Assembly (NCBI GenBank): GCA_000497835.1
Contig: KI547164.1
Location: 549,593 to 612,158 of the forward strand
Origin: a gamma proteobacterium L18
Lineage (GTDB): Bacteria > Pseudomonadota > Gammaproteobacteria > Pseudomonadales > Pseudomonadaceae
Direction: 5' to 3'
DNA length: 62,566 bases
Below the pieces are notes generated by a model that worked only from the letters and a program-made list of their open reading frames with translations, did not search any database and was not told the origin of the DNA. This document shows, in pieces, positions 26,232 to 35,406 of this stretch. Numbering within the stretch: the first letter of the stretch is position 1; each line of letters begins with the position of its first letter. Position numbers and translations under genes: made by a program.

Positions 26232-29200
26232 CGCGCGCAACGCCGCCGGCTTCACCGGCTTGGCCAAGTAGTCCAGGCCGGCGGCGTGCACCTGGGCCAG
26301 CACTTCGGGGTGGCCGTCGGCGCTAATCACCATGCCCGGGATGGGCGCGTTCAGATGCGTCCGCAGCCAGGCCATCAACTGCGGGCCGGTGTCGCCTTCA
26401 TCCAGGTGGAAGTCCACCAGCGCCAGGTTGGGGCGCATGCCTTGTTCCAGCAGGCGGCTGCAGTCTGCGCGGTCGCGGGCGGTGTACACCTGGCAGCCCC
26501 AGCGGCTGAGCAGGCTGTTCATGCCGATCAGGATGCTGTCTTCATTGTCCACGCACAGCACGCTCAAGCCGCTGAGGTCCTGGCCCTTGCTGGGCGCAGC
26601 CACCGTCGGTGCCGGCGCTTCGGCGCTGGCCAGCGGCACGCGCACGCTGAACACGCTGCCCTTGCCGGGCCAGGAGCGTACCTGCAGGCGGTGGCCCAGC
26701 ACCCGGCACAGGCCGTCGGCAATCGCCAGGCCCAGGCCTAGGCCTTTTTCGGCGCGGGTCTGGTGACTGTCCAGGCGTTTGAACTCTTCGAAAATCACCT
26801 GCAGCTTGTCATCGGGGATGCCCGGCCCGCGGTCCCACACCTCAAGGCTCAACGCCCCGGCCTTGCGCCGCACGCCCAGCACGATCGGGCCCTTGCCGTA
26901 GCGCAGGGCGTTGGTCAGGAAGTTCTGCAGGATGCGCCGCAGCAACTTGATATCGCTGTCGATGCGCGCCGCCGAGGAGTGCAGGTGAAACGCCAGACCC
27001 TGGTCGTTGGCCAAGGCCTTGAACTCGGCGCCCAGGGTTTCGTACAGATCGCCCAAGGCAAAGGCTTTGCGATCGGGGGTGATCTTGCCGTTTTCCAGGC
27101 GCGAGATGTCCAGCAGGTCGCTGATCAGGTCTTCGGCCGAACGCAGCGAACTGTCCATGTGCTGCACCAACTGCTGCGCCTCGGCAGACAGGCCGTCACC
27201 TTGATGCGAAAGCGCGGCGGAGAACAGCCGTGCTGCGTTCAGCGGCTGCATCAGGTCGTGGCCCACGGCGGCCAGGAAGCGTGTCTTCGACTGGTTGGCG
27301 GCCTCGGCAATGCTCTTGGCGTCGGTGAGTGCCTGGTTGAGCTGCGACAGTTCATGAGTGCGCTCGGCCACCCGCTGCTCAAGGCCCTCGTTGGCGGCGG
27401 TCAGTGCCTGTTCGGCTTCGCGGAACGCGGTGATGTCGGTGAAGCTCATCACGAAGCCGCCGCCGGGCATGGGGTTGCCGATCAGCTCGATCACTCGGCC
27501 ATTGGGGAACAGCCGCTCGGAGGTGTGCGCACGGCCCTGCCGCATCCAGTGCAGGCGGCGGGCCACGTGCACCTCGGCCTCGCCAGGCCCGCACAGGCCG
27601 CGTTCGGCGTTGTAGCGGATGATGTCGGCAATGGGGCGGCCGACGCTGATCAGGCCGTCAGGGTAGTTGAACAGTTCCAGGTAGCGCCGGTTCCAGGCCA
27701 CCAGGTGTAGGGACTGGTCGACCACGCTCACGCCCTGGCTGATGTTCTCGATGGCACCTTGCAGCAGGGCGCGATTGAACTGCAGCACTTCACTGGCTTC
27801 GTCGGCGATCTTGACCACATCTTCCAGCTGCATGTCGCGGCCTTCGATGGCGGCGCGCACTACCACGCGGGTTGATGAGCTGCCCAATACGCCGGCCAAC
27901 AGCCGCTCGGTGTGGGCGATCCAGTCGTTGTCGGCGCTCTGGTTGGGGTTGAAGCCGATGCCCTGGCGGTAGGCGAAACGCAGGAAGCTCTGGCGCGCGC
28001 GCTCTTCGCCGACGAAGCGCGAGGCCAGGGTCAGCAGGTCTTCGATCTGCACCGACAACGGCAACCGGCCGCCGGGGCGGGCGCTGGTTTCCTGGCCAAT
28101 GAAGCGCCCGGCCTGCCAGTGCTCCGACACCCGCGTGCGCGACAGCGCCGAAACCCAGGCAAACAGGGTGAAGTTACCGGCCAGCGACAGCACCACGCCC
28201 AGGGTCAGCGGGGTGATCGGCAGGCCCATGGCGTCGTCGTGCAGCCAGGCCAGGCCCGGGAACAGGTGCAATGACAGGCCCAGGCTGTGGGCCGCCAGCG
28301 GCAGTACCAGGGTGTAAAACCACAGGAAGGTACCGGCCGCCAGCCCGGCGAACACGCCGCGGCGGTTGGCCTTTTTCCAGTACAGCGCACCGAGCATGGC
28401 CGGGGCCAGTTGCGCCACGGCAGCGAAGGCGATCTGGCCGATGGTGGCAAGGCTTGCCGTGCTGCCCAGCAGGCGGTAGCTGACGTAGGCCAGCAGCAGG
28501 ATAACGACGATGCTGACCCTGCGCACCGAGAGCATCCAGTGGCGGAACACCTCGAATGGCCGCTCGGCGCTTTGCCGGCGCAGCAGCCAAGGCAGCAGCA
28601 TGTCGTTGGAGACCATGGTCGACAGCGCCACGCTGGCGACGATGACCATGCCGGTGGCTGCGCTGGCGCCGCCGATAAACGCCAGCAAGGCCAGGGCAGG
28701 GTGGGATTCGGCCAGGGGCAGGCTGATCACGAACGAGTCGGGGATCACCGAGGCCGGCAGGCGCAATTGCCCCGCCAGGGCGATGGGCACCACGAACAGC
28801 GCGGCCAGGATCAGGTAGGCGGGGAACACCCAGCGCGCCAGGCGCAGGTCCTGGGGCTCGATATTTTCCACCACGGTGACGTGGAACTGCCGGGGCAGAC
28901 AGATCATCGCCATCATGGCCACGCCGGTCTGCACCACCATGGACGGCCAGTTGATGGTTTGCTGCCAGTAGCTGTCCAGGCGTGGGGCCAGGCTGGCCTG
29001 GCTGAGCAGGTCATCGAAGCCGTCGTACAGACCGTAGGTGATGAAGGCGCCTACGCCCAAAAAGGCAAACAGCTTCACCAGCGCCTCGAAGGCAATGGCC
29101 AGCACCATGCCGCGATGGTGCTCGGTGACGTCCAGGCTGCGCGTGCCGAAGACGATGGTGAACAGCGCCAGCACCAGCGACACCACCAGTGCGGTGTCCT

Positions 29201-29675
29201 GCACCCGTGTACCCGAGGCGTCGGCGCTGGCGCCGATCAACAGGTTCACGCCCAGCACGATCCCTTTGAGCTGCAAGGCAATATACGGCAGCACGCCCAC
29301 CAGGCAGATCAGCGCCACCACCACGGCCAGGGCCTGGGACTTGCCGTAGCGGGCGGCGATGAAGTCGGCGATGGAGGTGATGTTTTCCTGTTTGCTGATC
29401 AGGATCATCTTCTGTTGCACCCAGGGTGCGAAGACCATCAGGAGCACCGGGCCCAGGTAGATGGGCAGGAACGCCCACAGCTGTTCGGCGGCCTGGCCCA
29501 CTGCGCCGAAGAAGGTCCAGCTGGTGCAGTACACCGCCAGTGACAGGCTGTACACCCAGGCACGCACGCGCGGCGACAGCGGCGTGCCGCGACGGTCGCC
29601 GTAGAAGGCAATGGCAAACATGACGGCCATGTAGGCCAGGGCGACGGCGGCGATCAGCCCGCTGGACAGCGACAT
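26202..29675 (-). CDS. mxtR: SSS-PAS hybrid sensor histidine kinase/response regulator (MxtR/CrbS type)
   Basis: A 1157-residue inner-membrane sensor. Order: sodium/solute symporter-like domain of about 12-13 TM helices (residues ~5-500), a PAS domain (around 640-740), a coiled coil, HisKA with the H-box GHDLMQPLNAARLF (His near 800), HATPase with DRGPGIPDD and KGLGLGLAI, and a C-terminal receiver (LCVDNEDSI, ALVDFHLDEG). CbrA lacks the final receiver, so this is the MxtR/CrbS type, linked in relatives to acetate/carbon-switch control through a separate LuxR-type regulator. Start taken at MSLSSGLIAAV (29675); an extension would run through a REP. The partner regulator is not adjacent. Confidence 0.88.
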   Translation of the reverse strand: MSLSSGLIAAVALAYMAVMFAIAFYGDRRGTPLSPRVRAWVYSLSLAVYCTSWTFFGAVGQAAEQLWAFLPIYLGPVLLMVFAPWVQQKMILISKQENITSIADFIAARYGKSQALAVVVALICLVGVLPYIALQLKGIVLGVNLLIGASADASGTRVQDTALVVSLVLALFTIVFGTRSLDVTEHHRGMVLAIAFEALVKLFAFLGVGAFITYGLYDGFDDLLSQASLAPRLDSYWQQTINWPSMVVQTGVAMMAMICLPRQFHVTVVENIEPQDLRLARWVFPAYLILAALFVVPIALAGQLRLPASVIPDSFVISLPLAESHPALALLAFIGGASAATGMVIVASVALSTMVSNDMLLPWLLRRQSAERPFEVFRHWMLSVRRVSIVVILLLAYVSYRLLGSTASLATIGQIAFAAVAQLAPAMLGALYWKKANRRGVFAGLAAGTFLWFYTLVLPLAAHSLGLSLHLFPGLAWLHDDAMGLPITPLTLGVVLSLAGNFTLFAWVSALSRTRVSEHWQAGRFIGQETSARPGGRLPLSVQIEDLLTLASRFVGEERARQSFLRFAYRQGIGFNPNQSADNDWIAHTERLLAGVLGSSSTRVVVRAAIEGRDMQLEDVVKIADEASEVLQFNRALLQGAIENISQGVSVVDQSLHLVAWNRRYLELFNYPDGLISVGRPIADIIRYNAERGLCGPGEAEVHVARRLHWMRQGRAHTSERLFPNGRVIELIGNPMPGGGFVMSFTDITAFREAEQALTAANEGLEQRVAERTHELSQLNQALTDAKSIAEAANQSKTRFLAAVGHDLMQPLNAARLFSAALSHQGDGLSAEAQQLVQHMDSSLRSAEDLISDLLDISRLENGKITPDRKAFALGDLYETLGAEFKALANDQGLAFHLHSSAARIDSDIKLLRRILQNFLTNALRYGKGPIVLGVRRKAGALSLEVWDRGPGIPDDKLQVIFEEFKRLDSHQTRAEKGLGLGLAIADGLCRVLGHRLQVRSWPGKGSVFSVRVPLASAEAPAPTVAAPSKGQDLSGLSVLCVDNEDSILIGMNSLLSRWGCQVYTARDRADCSRLLEQGMRPNLALVDFHLDEGDTGPQLMAWLRTHLNAPIPGMVISADGHPEVLAQVHAAGLDYLAKPVKPAALRALLNRHLSRQ

Positions 29676-29717
29676 CAAAGGCTCCGGTGCAAAGTGGACG
29701 GCGAACCTGTCACGGCG

Positions 29718-29820
29718 GCGACCAAAACTGTGGGACCGGGCGAAGCTCGGGAAGGGTACACCTCGCAGAAACTGCCTGACCGCTTCCCGAGCTTCGCCCG
29801 GTCCCACAGTTTTTGGTCGC
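29718..29820. repeat. REP inverted repeat, GTGGGACCGGG family, extended arms
   Basis: The arms GCGACCAAAACTGTGGGACC...GGGAAG and their inverse reach from 29718 to 29820. The symmetry extends beyond the usual REP core by about 11 bp on each side. It lies just upstream of the kinase start. Confidence 0.9.
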
Positions 29821-29901
29821 GGGTCGGTACGGGTTCGGTGCACAGTCTCGCATGGCGCAGGCTGCGGCGTCAGTGTCGACCAAGGTTGTAGCTGCTGGGG
29901 G

Positions 29902-30446
29902 TTACGGCTTCAGGCTCAGGTCCACCAGCGTGTGCATCTGCTCGACACTGGGCGCCGACTCGGCGAACAGGATGCGGTACACCACCGGCGCCACGATCAG
30001 GTTCAGCAGGTGGTCGGCATCCGGCGTGCTTTCCCCCCGGCCACGGGCGCGTTCCAGAATGGTCTGCAACTGACCGCGCAGCACGGTGGCGCACTGGAAC
30101 GAGCAACCGCTGGCGATGAAGTCGCGCATCATGTTGCGCCCCGGCTCCGAGTTCATCTCGTCCAGGTACTGCTCGGCCCACGCCAGCAGGTCGGCGCGCA
30201 GGCTGCCCAGGTCGGCCGGGTCGCTGTCGGGGCGCAGGCGGGCCAGGCTGACGTCGGCCAGCAGCGCGGCCAGCTCGCCCCAGCGGCGGTAGATGGTCAC
30301 GGGGTCACGCCAGCGCGGCTGGCAATCAGCGGCACGGTCAGGCTGTCACGCGCCTGCTCTTGCAGCAGGGCGCGCACGGCGGCGTGTACCGACTCTTGCA
30401 CGCGGGCACTGCGGCCGCCCGTGCGAATACCTTCTTTAATAGCCAT
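29902..30446 (-). pseudogene. TetR-family regulator, frameshifted near codon 49
   Basis: Translation from ATG 30446 gives MAIKEGIRTGGRSARVQESV... through LIASRAGVTP, then a stop because GTGACCCCGTGACCATC lacks one base. Inserting a single G restores VTPVTIYRRWG, the end of the helix-turn-helix, and leads into a full ligand-binding domain (TetR C-terminal type, ending VDLSLKP at 29902). All other positions look intact. It is divergent from an MFS gene that is also frameshifted, so it was presumably its repressor. Either recent decay or a sequencing/assembly indel; the raw sequence cannot decide. Confidence 0.85.
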
Positions 30447-30537
30447 TCAACGACCTTAACACAAAGCGTTTGCTTTAAGCGCGAAGCGGGTGCAGACTCC
30501 GCTAATGCAATGATTTAGCTTTTGCGGAGCGTGCCAC
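30447..30537. promoter_or_regulatory. divergent promoter/operator of the TetR-MFS pair
   Basis: The 91-bp spacer contains the inverted repeat AAAGC-GTTT-GCTTT (30463-30476), a candidate TetR operator, in an AT-richer context. The element is inferred from position; no -10/-35 was assigned with confidence. Confidence 0.4.
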
Positions 30538-31723
30538 ATGTCCAACGTCCTGTCTGCAAGAAACAGCCTGACCTACCTGTCGGTGGTGCTGCTGACCTTC
30601 CTGGCGGCCTCCAGTGCGCCGACACCGCTGTACCACCTGTACCAGGAAACCTGGCAGTTCTCGCCGGGCATGTTGACCATGATCTTCGGCGTCTATTGCC
30701 TTGAGCCTGCTGGCGGCGCTGCTGACCGTCGGCTCGTTGTCCGATTATATCGGCCGGCGCCCGGTGCTGCGTGCAGCGTTGCTGATCAACATGCTGTCGA
30801 TGCTGGCGTTCATCTACGCCCGCGATGTCAGTTGGCTGTTGGTCGCGCGCATTCTGCAGGGCTTCGCCACCGGCATGGCCACCAGTTCCCTGGGTGCAGC
30901 CCTGCTGGACAATGACCGGCAGAAAGGCCCGTTGCTCAACAGCCTGGCGCCCTTGCTGGGCATGGCGTTCGGTGCGCTGGGCAGTGGCCTGCTGGTGCAA
31001 TACGCGCCCATGCCGACGGAACTGGTGTACATCGTGCTGCTGGCGTTGTTGGTGGCGCAGGCTGGCTTGCTGGTATGGCTGCCGGAAAGCGTCAGTGCCC
31101 AGCCGGGCGCCTGGGCTTCGTTGCGCCCCCGCCTGAGTGTGCCGCCTCAAGCACGCGCCGCCGTATGGCGCATGTTGCCGGTAAACACGGCGGTGTGGAT
31201 GACCGGTGGCTTCTTTCTGTCGCTGGCGCCTTCGCTGGTGCGCGCGGCGACCGGCACCACGTCGAACCTGATCGGCGGGGCGCTGGTGGCCACCTTGACC
31301 CTCAGCGGTGCCGCGGCCATCTACGCCCTGCGCGCCAGCGCCGCCGACAAGGTGCTACGCCTGGGTACAGTGCTGCTGGCCATCGGCATTGCCTTGGTGT
31401 TGCTGGCCGCGAACCAGCAGGCGCTGTTGCTGTTCTTCATCGGCGCGGTGATTGCCGGCGCCGGTTTTGGCAGTGGTTTCCTGGGGTCGGCGCGCAGCGT
31501 GCTGCCCCTGGCTCACGCCCATGAGCGCGCTGGTCTGATGTCGACCTTCTATGTGCTGAGCTACCTGGCCTTCTGCGTGCCGGCGATTTTGGCCGGGTTT
31601 CTTGTGCGCAATGTCGGGCTGGTCACCACCAGCGACGGTTACGGCCTGCTGCAGATCGCCCTGTGTGGCGTGGCGTTGCTGGGCATGTGGCTGCGCCGCA
31701 GTGCTGCGCGTATATCGGCGTAA
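30538..31723 (+). pseudogene. MFS transporter, frameshifted near codon 53
   Basis: The 5' part starts MSNVLSARNSLTYLSVVLLT and reads normally to TMIFGVY. The string TCTATTGCCTTGAG then carries one T too many (about 30696); removing it gives VYALSLLAALLTVGSLSDYI and joins the rest, which contains the MFS loop motif SDYIGRRPVLR and about 11 TM helices to ARISA at 31723. Total length would be about 394 residues, typical of drug or metabolite efflux proteins. The gene is divergent from a frameshifted TetR regulator. The C-terminal part alone has an in-frame ATG-like start but lacks the first helix pair. Confidence 0.85.
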
Positions 31724-31812
31724 TCGATGACCTATAGCGAAACTACCCGTTTAGCAGATAAGGCAAAGGCGGCTAGCATGGCCTGACCTCACACGAGGAC
31801 AGGAGACCCCCC

Positions 31813-32964
31813 ATGCACCGCCCGATTCCCCCGGCCACCCGGCCGTTCAGCGCTTTGCAGCACCCCCGCGAAGTGATCCGTCAATTCACCCCCAACTGGT
31901 TCGCCGTGGTCATGGGCACCGGTGTGCTCGCCCTGGCGCTGGCGCAACTGCCGGCCGGCTGGACGCTGATGCACAGCCTGGCGCACGGCCTGTGGCTGTT
32001 GGCGGCGCTGTTGTTTTGCCTGTTCACGGGGCTGTATGGCGCGCGCTGGGTGCTGTTTTTCGATGAGGCGCGGCGTATTTTCGGGCATTCCACGGTGTCG
32101 ATGTTCATCGGCACCATCCCCATGGCCTTGGCCACCCTGATCAACGGTTTCGTATTGTTCGCCTTGCCCCAGGTAGGCGATGGCGCGTTGCCGTGGCTGC
32201 AAGGGTTGTGGTGGCTGGACCTGGGCCTGTCGCTGTTGTGCGGCGTGGGTATCCCGTTCCTGATGTTCACCCGCCAGCAGCACAGCATCGACCAGATGAC
32301 CGCCGTGTGGCTGCTGCCCGTGGTGGCCGCCGAAGTGGCGGCGGCCAGCGGCGGCTTGCTGGCGCCGCACCTGATCGACCCTGCCGCACAGTTCGGCATG
32401 CTGATTACCAGTTTCGTGCTGTGGGCGTTCTCGGTGCCGGTGGCGTTTGCCATCCTGACCATCCTGATGCTGCGCATGGCCCTGCACAAACTGCCCCATG
32501 AAAGCATGGCGGCTTCCAGCTGGCTGGCGCTGGGCCCCATCGGTACGGGGGCGTTGGGCATGTTGCTGCTGGGCAGCGATGCACCGGCCATCTTCACTGC
32601 CGCAGGCGTGCTGCCGGGCGTGGGCACCATGATCGATGGTCTGGGCGTGGTCAGCGCCTTGATTCTGTGGGGCATGGGCCTGTGGTGGATGCTGCTGGCG
32701 GTGCTGATTACCGTGCGCTACCTGCGCAGCGGCATGCCGTTCAACCTGGGCTGGTGGGCGTTCATCTTCCCGTTGGGTGTCTACACCCTGGCCACCTTGC
32801 GCCTTGGCAATGTGCTGCATCTGGGCTTCTTCACCCTGTGTGGGCAGGGCCTGGTGGCGTGCCTGGCCATGCTCTGGGCCGTGGTGATGACCCGCACCCT
32901 GCGCGGGGCGTGGCGCGGCGAGCTGTTTGTGTCGCCGTGCATCGCGGCGGCACGCAAAGTTTAG
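31813..32964 (+). CDS. TDT/SLAC1-family transporter (TehA-like)
   Basis: A 383-residue inner-membrane protein with about ten TM helices. The N-terminal FTPNWFAVVMGTGVLAL is the hallmark of the tellurite-resistance/dicarboxylate transporter family, which includes TehA, malate permeases and the SLAC1 anion channel. Pores in this family carry a central Phe that cannot be fixed here by eye. Likely substrates are small anions such as dicarboxylates or sulfite; the context does not decide. It lies alone on the plus strand, 94 bp ahead of the fusion gene at 33058. Confidence 0.88.
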   Translation: MHRPIPPATRPFSALQHPREVIRQFTPNWFAVVMGTGVLALALAQLPAGWTLMHSLAHGLWLLAALLFCLFTGLYGARWVLFFDEARRIFGHSTVSMFIGTIPMALATLINGFVLFALPQVGDGALPWLQGLWWLDLGLSLLCGVGIPFLMFTRQQHSIDQMTAVWLLPVVAAEVAAASGGLLAPHLIDPAAQFGMLITSFVLWAFSVPVAFAILTILMLRMALHKLPHESMAASSWLALGPIGTGALGMLLLGSDAPAIFTAAGVLPGVGTMIDGLGVVSALILWGMGLWWMLLAVLITVRYLRSGMPFNLGWWAFIFPLGVYTLATLRLGNVLHLGFFTLCGQGLVACLAMLWAVVMTRTLRGAWRGELFVSPCIAAARKV

Positions 32965-33057
32965 GTAATCTATGGCCTGGGATGTGGCCTGCAGGGTCGC
33001 CGGTTGCATCCAAAGCCAAAGCCTAAGCCAAATCGGCGCCACCAAGGTGCAAGGACG

Positions 33058-34932
33058 ATGAGTCACCCCTCGCAATTCACTCTGTTGGGCAAGCGGCGCT
33101 TCCTGCCGTTTTTCGTCACCCAGTCCATGGGTGCGTTCAACGACAACGTATTCAAGCAGTCGCTGATTCTGGCGATCCTCTACAAGCTGAGCATCGAGGG
33201 CGACCGCTCCATCTGGGTCAACCTGTGCGCCATGCTGTTTATTCTGCCGTTCTTTCTGTTTTCGGCGTTGGCCGGGCAGTTCGGCGAGAAGTTCAACAAG
33301 GACAGCCTGATCCGCGTGATCAAGATCGGTGAGATCGGCATCATGGCGGTCGGCGCCACCGGCTTCATGTTCAATCACTTGTGGATGATGCTGGCGGCGC
33401 TGTTCGCCATGGGCACCCACTCGGCGCTGTTCGGCCCGGTGAAGTACTCGATCATGCCCCAGGCCCTGCGCGAGGAAGAGTTGGTGGGCGGCAACGGTCT
33501 GGTGGAAATGGGCACGTTCCTGGCCATTTTGGCCGGTACCATCAGCGCCGGGGTGATGATGTCCCAGACTCACTACGCGCCCATCGTCAGCACGGCGATC
33601 GTGCTGGTGGCGGTGTTGGGGTATCTGGCCAGCCGCGCCATTCCGCGTGCGGCCGCCGATACACCGCAGTTGAAGCTGAACTGGAATATCTTCAGTCAGT
33701 CCTGGGCCACCCTGAAGATGGGCTTGAACCAGACCCCGGCGGTGTCGCGCTCGGTGGTGGGCAACTCGTGGTTCTGGTTTGTCGGGGCCATTTACCTGAC
33801 GCAGATCCCGGCGTACGCCAAGGACTGGCTCAATGGCGACGAAACCGTGGTCACCCTGATCCTCACGGTGTTTTCGGTGGGCATCGCCCTGGGTTCGGTG
33901 CTGTGCGAGAAACTGTCGGGCCGCAAGGTGGAAATCGGCCTGGTGCCGTTCGGCTCGTTCGGCCTGACCCTGTTTGGCCTGCTGCTGTGGTGGCACTCGG
34001 GCACCTTCGCCCAGGCGCCGGTGGAGAACGGCTGGCTGACCCTGCTGGGCATTGGCCACACCTGGTGGGTACTGCTGGATATCCTTGGCCTGGGCGTGTT
34101 CGGCGGCTTCTATATCGTGCCGCTGTACGCGCTGATCCAGTCGCGCACCGCCGAGAACGAGCGCTCGCGGGTGATCGCCGCCAACAATATCCTCAACGCC
34201 TTGTTCATGGTGGTGTCGGCCATCGTCTCCATCGTGTTGCTCAGCGTGGCCAAGCTGTCGATCCCGCAGCTGTTCCTTGTGGTGTCGGTGATGAACATCG
34301 CCGTCAACGCGTACATCTTCAAGATCGTGCCCGAGTTCACCATGCGTTTCATGATCTGGCTGCTCAGCCATTCCATGTACCGGGTCAAGCATCAGGACCT
34401 GGAGCAGATTCCCGATGAGGGCGCCGCCTTGCTGGTGTGCAACCACGTCTCGTTCGTCGATGCGCTGCTGATCAGCGGCGCGGTGCGGCGGCCGATTCGC
34501 TTCGTGATGTACTACAAGATCTTCCAGCTGCCGGTGCTCAACTTTATCTTCCGCACGGCGGGGGCCATCCCCATCGCAGGGCGTGGCGAAGACCTGCAGA
34601 TCTACGATCAGGCGTTCAAGCGCATTGCCGCAAGCCTGGCCGAGGGCGAGCTGGTGTGCATTTTTCCCGAGGGCAAACTGACGGCCGATGGCGAGATCAA
34701 CGAGTTCAAGAGCGGCGTGACCACGGTGCTGCAGCAGACCCCGGTGCCGGTAATTCCGCTGGCGTTGCAGGGGCTGTGGGGCAGCTTCTTCAGCCGGGAT
34801 CCGCAGAAGGGCTTTTTCCGTCGGTTGTGGTCGCGGGTGACGGTGATTGCCGGTGCGCCGATCGCGGCGGAGCAGGCGGTGCCGTCGCAATTGCGCGCGC
34901 GGGTCAGCGAACTGCGGGGGGATGGTCGTTAA
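33058..34932 (+). CDS. MFS transporter fused to PlsC-type acyltransferase (LplT-Aas-like)
   Basis: A 624-residue two-part protein. Residues about 1-410 form an MFS transporter related to the lysophospholipid flippase LplT (QSMGAFNDNVFKQSLILAIL). Residues about 430-620 are a glycerophospholipid acyltransferase with HxxxxD in CNHVSFVDALL, the motif GAIPIAGRGE and FPEGKLTADGEI. Together they suggest import and re-acylation of lysophospholipids at the inner membrane. The third module of full Aas fusions, the acyl-ACP ligase, is absent, so acyl donors must come from acyl-ACP/CoA. Start at ATG 33058 has AAGGACG in front. Confidence 0.9.
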   Translation: MSHPSQFTLLGKRRFLPFFVTQSMGAFNDNVFKQSLILAILYKLSIEGDRSIWVNLCAMLFILPFFLFSALAGQFGEKFNKDSLIRVIKIGEIGIMAVGATGFMFNHLWMMLAALFAMGTHSALFGPVKYSIMPQALREEELVGGNGLVEMGTFLAILAGTISAGVMMSQTHYAPIVSTAIVLVAVLGYLASRAIPRAAADTPQLKLNWNIFSQSWATLKMGLNQTPAVSRSVVGNSWFWFVGAIYLTQIPAYAKDWLNGDETVVTLILTVFSVGIALGSVLCEKLSGRKVEIGLVPFGSFGLTLFGLLLWWHSGTFAQAPVENGWLTLLGIGHTWWVLLDILGLGVFGGFYIVPLYALIQSRTAENERSRVIAANNILNALFMVVSAIVSIVLLSVAKLSIPQLFLVVSVMNIAVNAYIFKIVPEFTMRFMIWLLSHSMYRVKHQDLEQIPDEGAALLVCNHVSFVDALLISGAVRRPIRFVMYYKIFQLPVLNFIFRTAGAIPIAGRGEDLQIYDQAFKRIAASLAEGELVCIFPEGKLTADGEINEFKSGVTTVLQQTPVPVIPLALQGLWGSFFSRDPQKGFFRRLWSRVTVIAGAPIAAEQAVPSQLRARVSELRGDGR

Positions 34933-34970
34933 TTGTTGGTGAGGCCGGAACATTCAGCAACAGATTCAAA

Positions 34971-35285
34971 TCAGGCGCTGATCTTCAGGCCAATCAAACC
35001 GGTGATGATCAGCAATACACTGGCGATCCGCATTGGGGCAACGGACTCGCCAAACAGCACCACCCCCGCAATCACCGTCCCCACCGCACCCACGCCCGTC
35101 CAGATCGCATACGCCGTGCCCAGCGGCAAATCGCGCATGGCCAGGCCCAGCAGCCCAAGGCTTGCGGCCATGGCGGCAACGGTCAACACGGTAGGCAGGG
35201 GTTTGGAAAACCCATCGGTGTATTTGAGCCCGATGGCCCAGCCCACTTCAAACAGGCCGGCGAAAAACAGAATCAACCAGGACAT
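34971..35285 (-). CDS. gdx: SMR-family guanidinium exporter (Gdx/SugE)
   Basis: A 104-residue protein with four TM helices that exports guanidinium in exchange for protons as a dual-topology dimer. The essential Glu13 is in LFFAGLFEVGWAIGLK, with the SugE-type Trp16 after it. Start taken at MSWLILFF (35285), which has GGAGG upstream; two earlier Met codons are unlikely. A guanidine-II riboswitch stands directly upstream, which fixes the physiological role more firmly than the older names (SugE, quaternary ammonium efflux). Confidence 0.95.
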   Translation of the reverse strand: MSWLILFFAGLFEVGWAIGLKYTDGFSKPLPTVLTVAAMAASLGLLGLAMRDLPLGTAYAIWTGVGAVGTVIAGVVLFGESVAPMRIASVLLIITGLIGLKISA

Positions 35286-35313
35286 GGCAACCTCCATCAT
35301 CCAATTAAGTGAT

Positions 35314-35369
35314 GGGGCCGTCCCCGAATGAAAAATGCGCAGTAACAGGTCGTCCCGTTACTGCGCATT
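35314..35369 (-). ncRNA. guanidine-II (mini-ykkC) riboswitch
   Basis: On the minus strand the 5' hairpin (35334-35369) has a 16-bp stem ending GGG-ACGA-CCT, and the second (35314-35325) is GGGG-ACGG-CCCC. Two stems with ACGR tetraloops joined by a short AU-rich linker and followed by a ribosome site define this class. It precedes gdx by 28 bp and presumably exposes the ribosome site when guanidine binds. Confidence 0.93.
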
Positions 35370-35406
35370 ATAGTGCCCAAGTCCCATCACCCAGACAAGA
35401 TGCCCG

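Noticed and set aside
31789..34953. 1054-residue minus-strand open frame opposite the TDT and MFS-acyltransferase genes
   Set aside because: It is antisense to two well-supported membrane proteins, is full of Gln/His/Arg with no domain, and arises from GC-rich third positions on the other strand.
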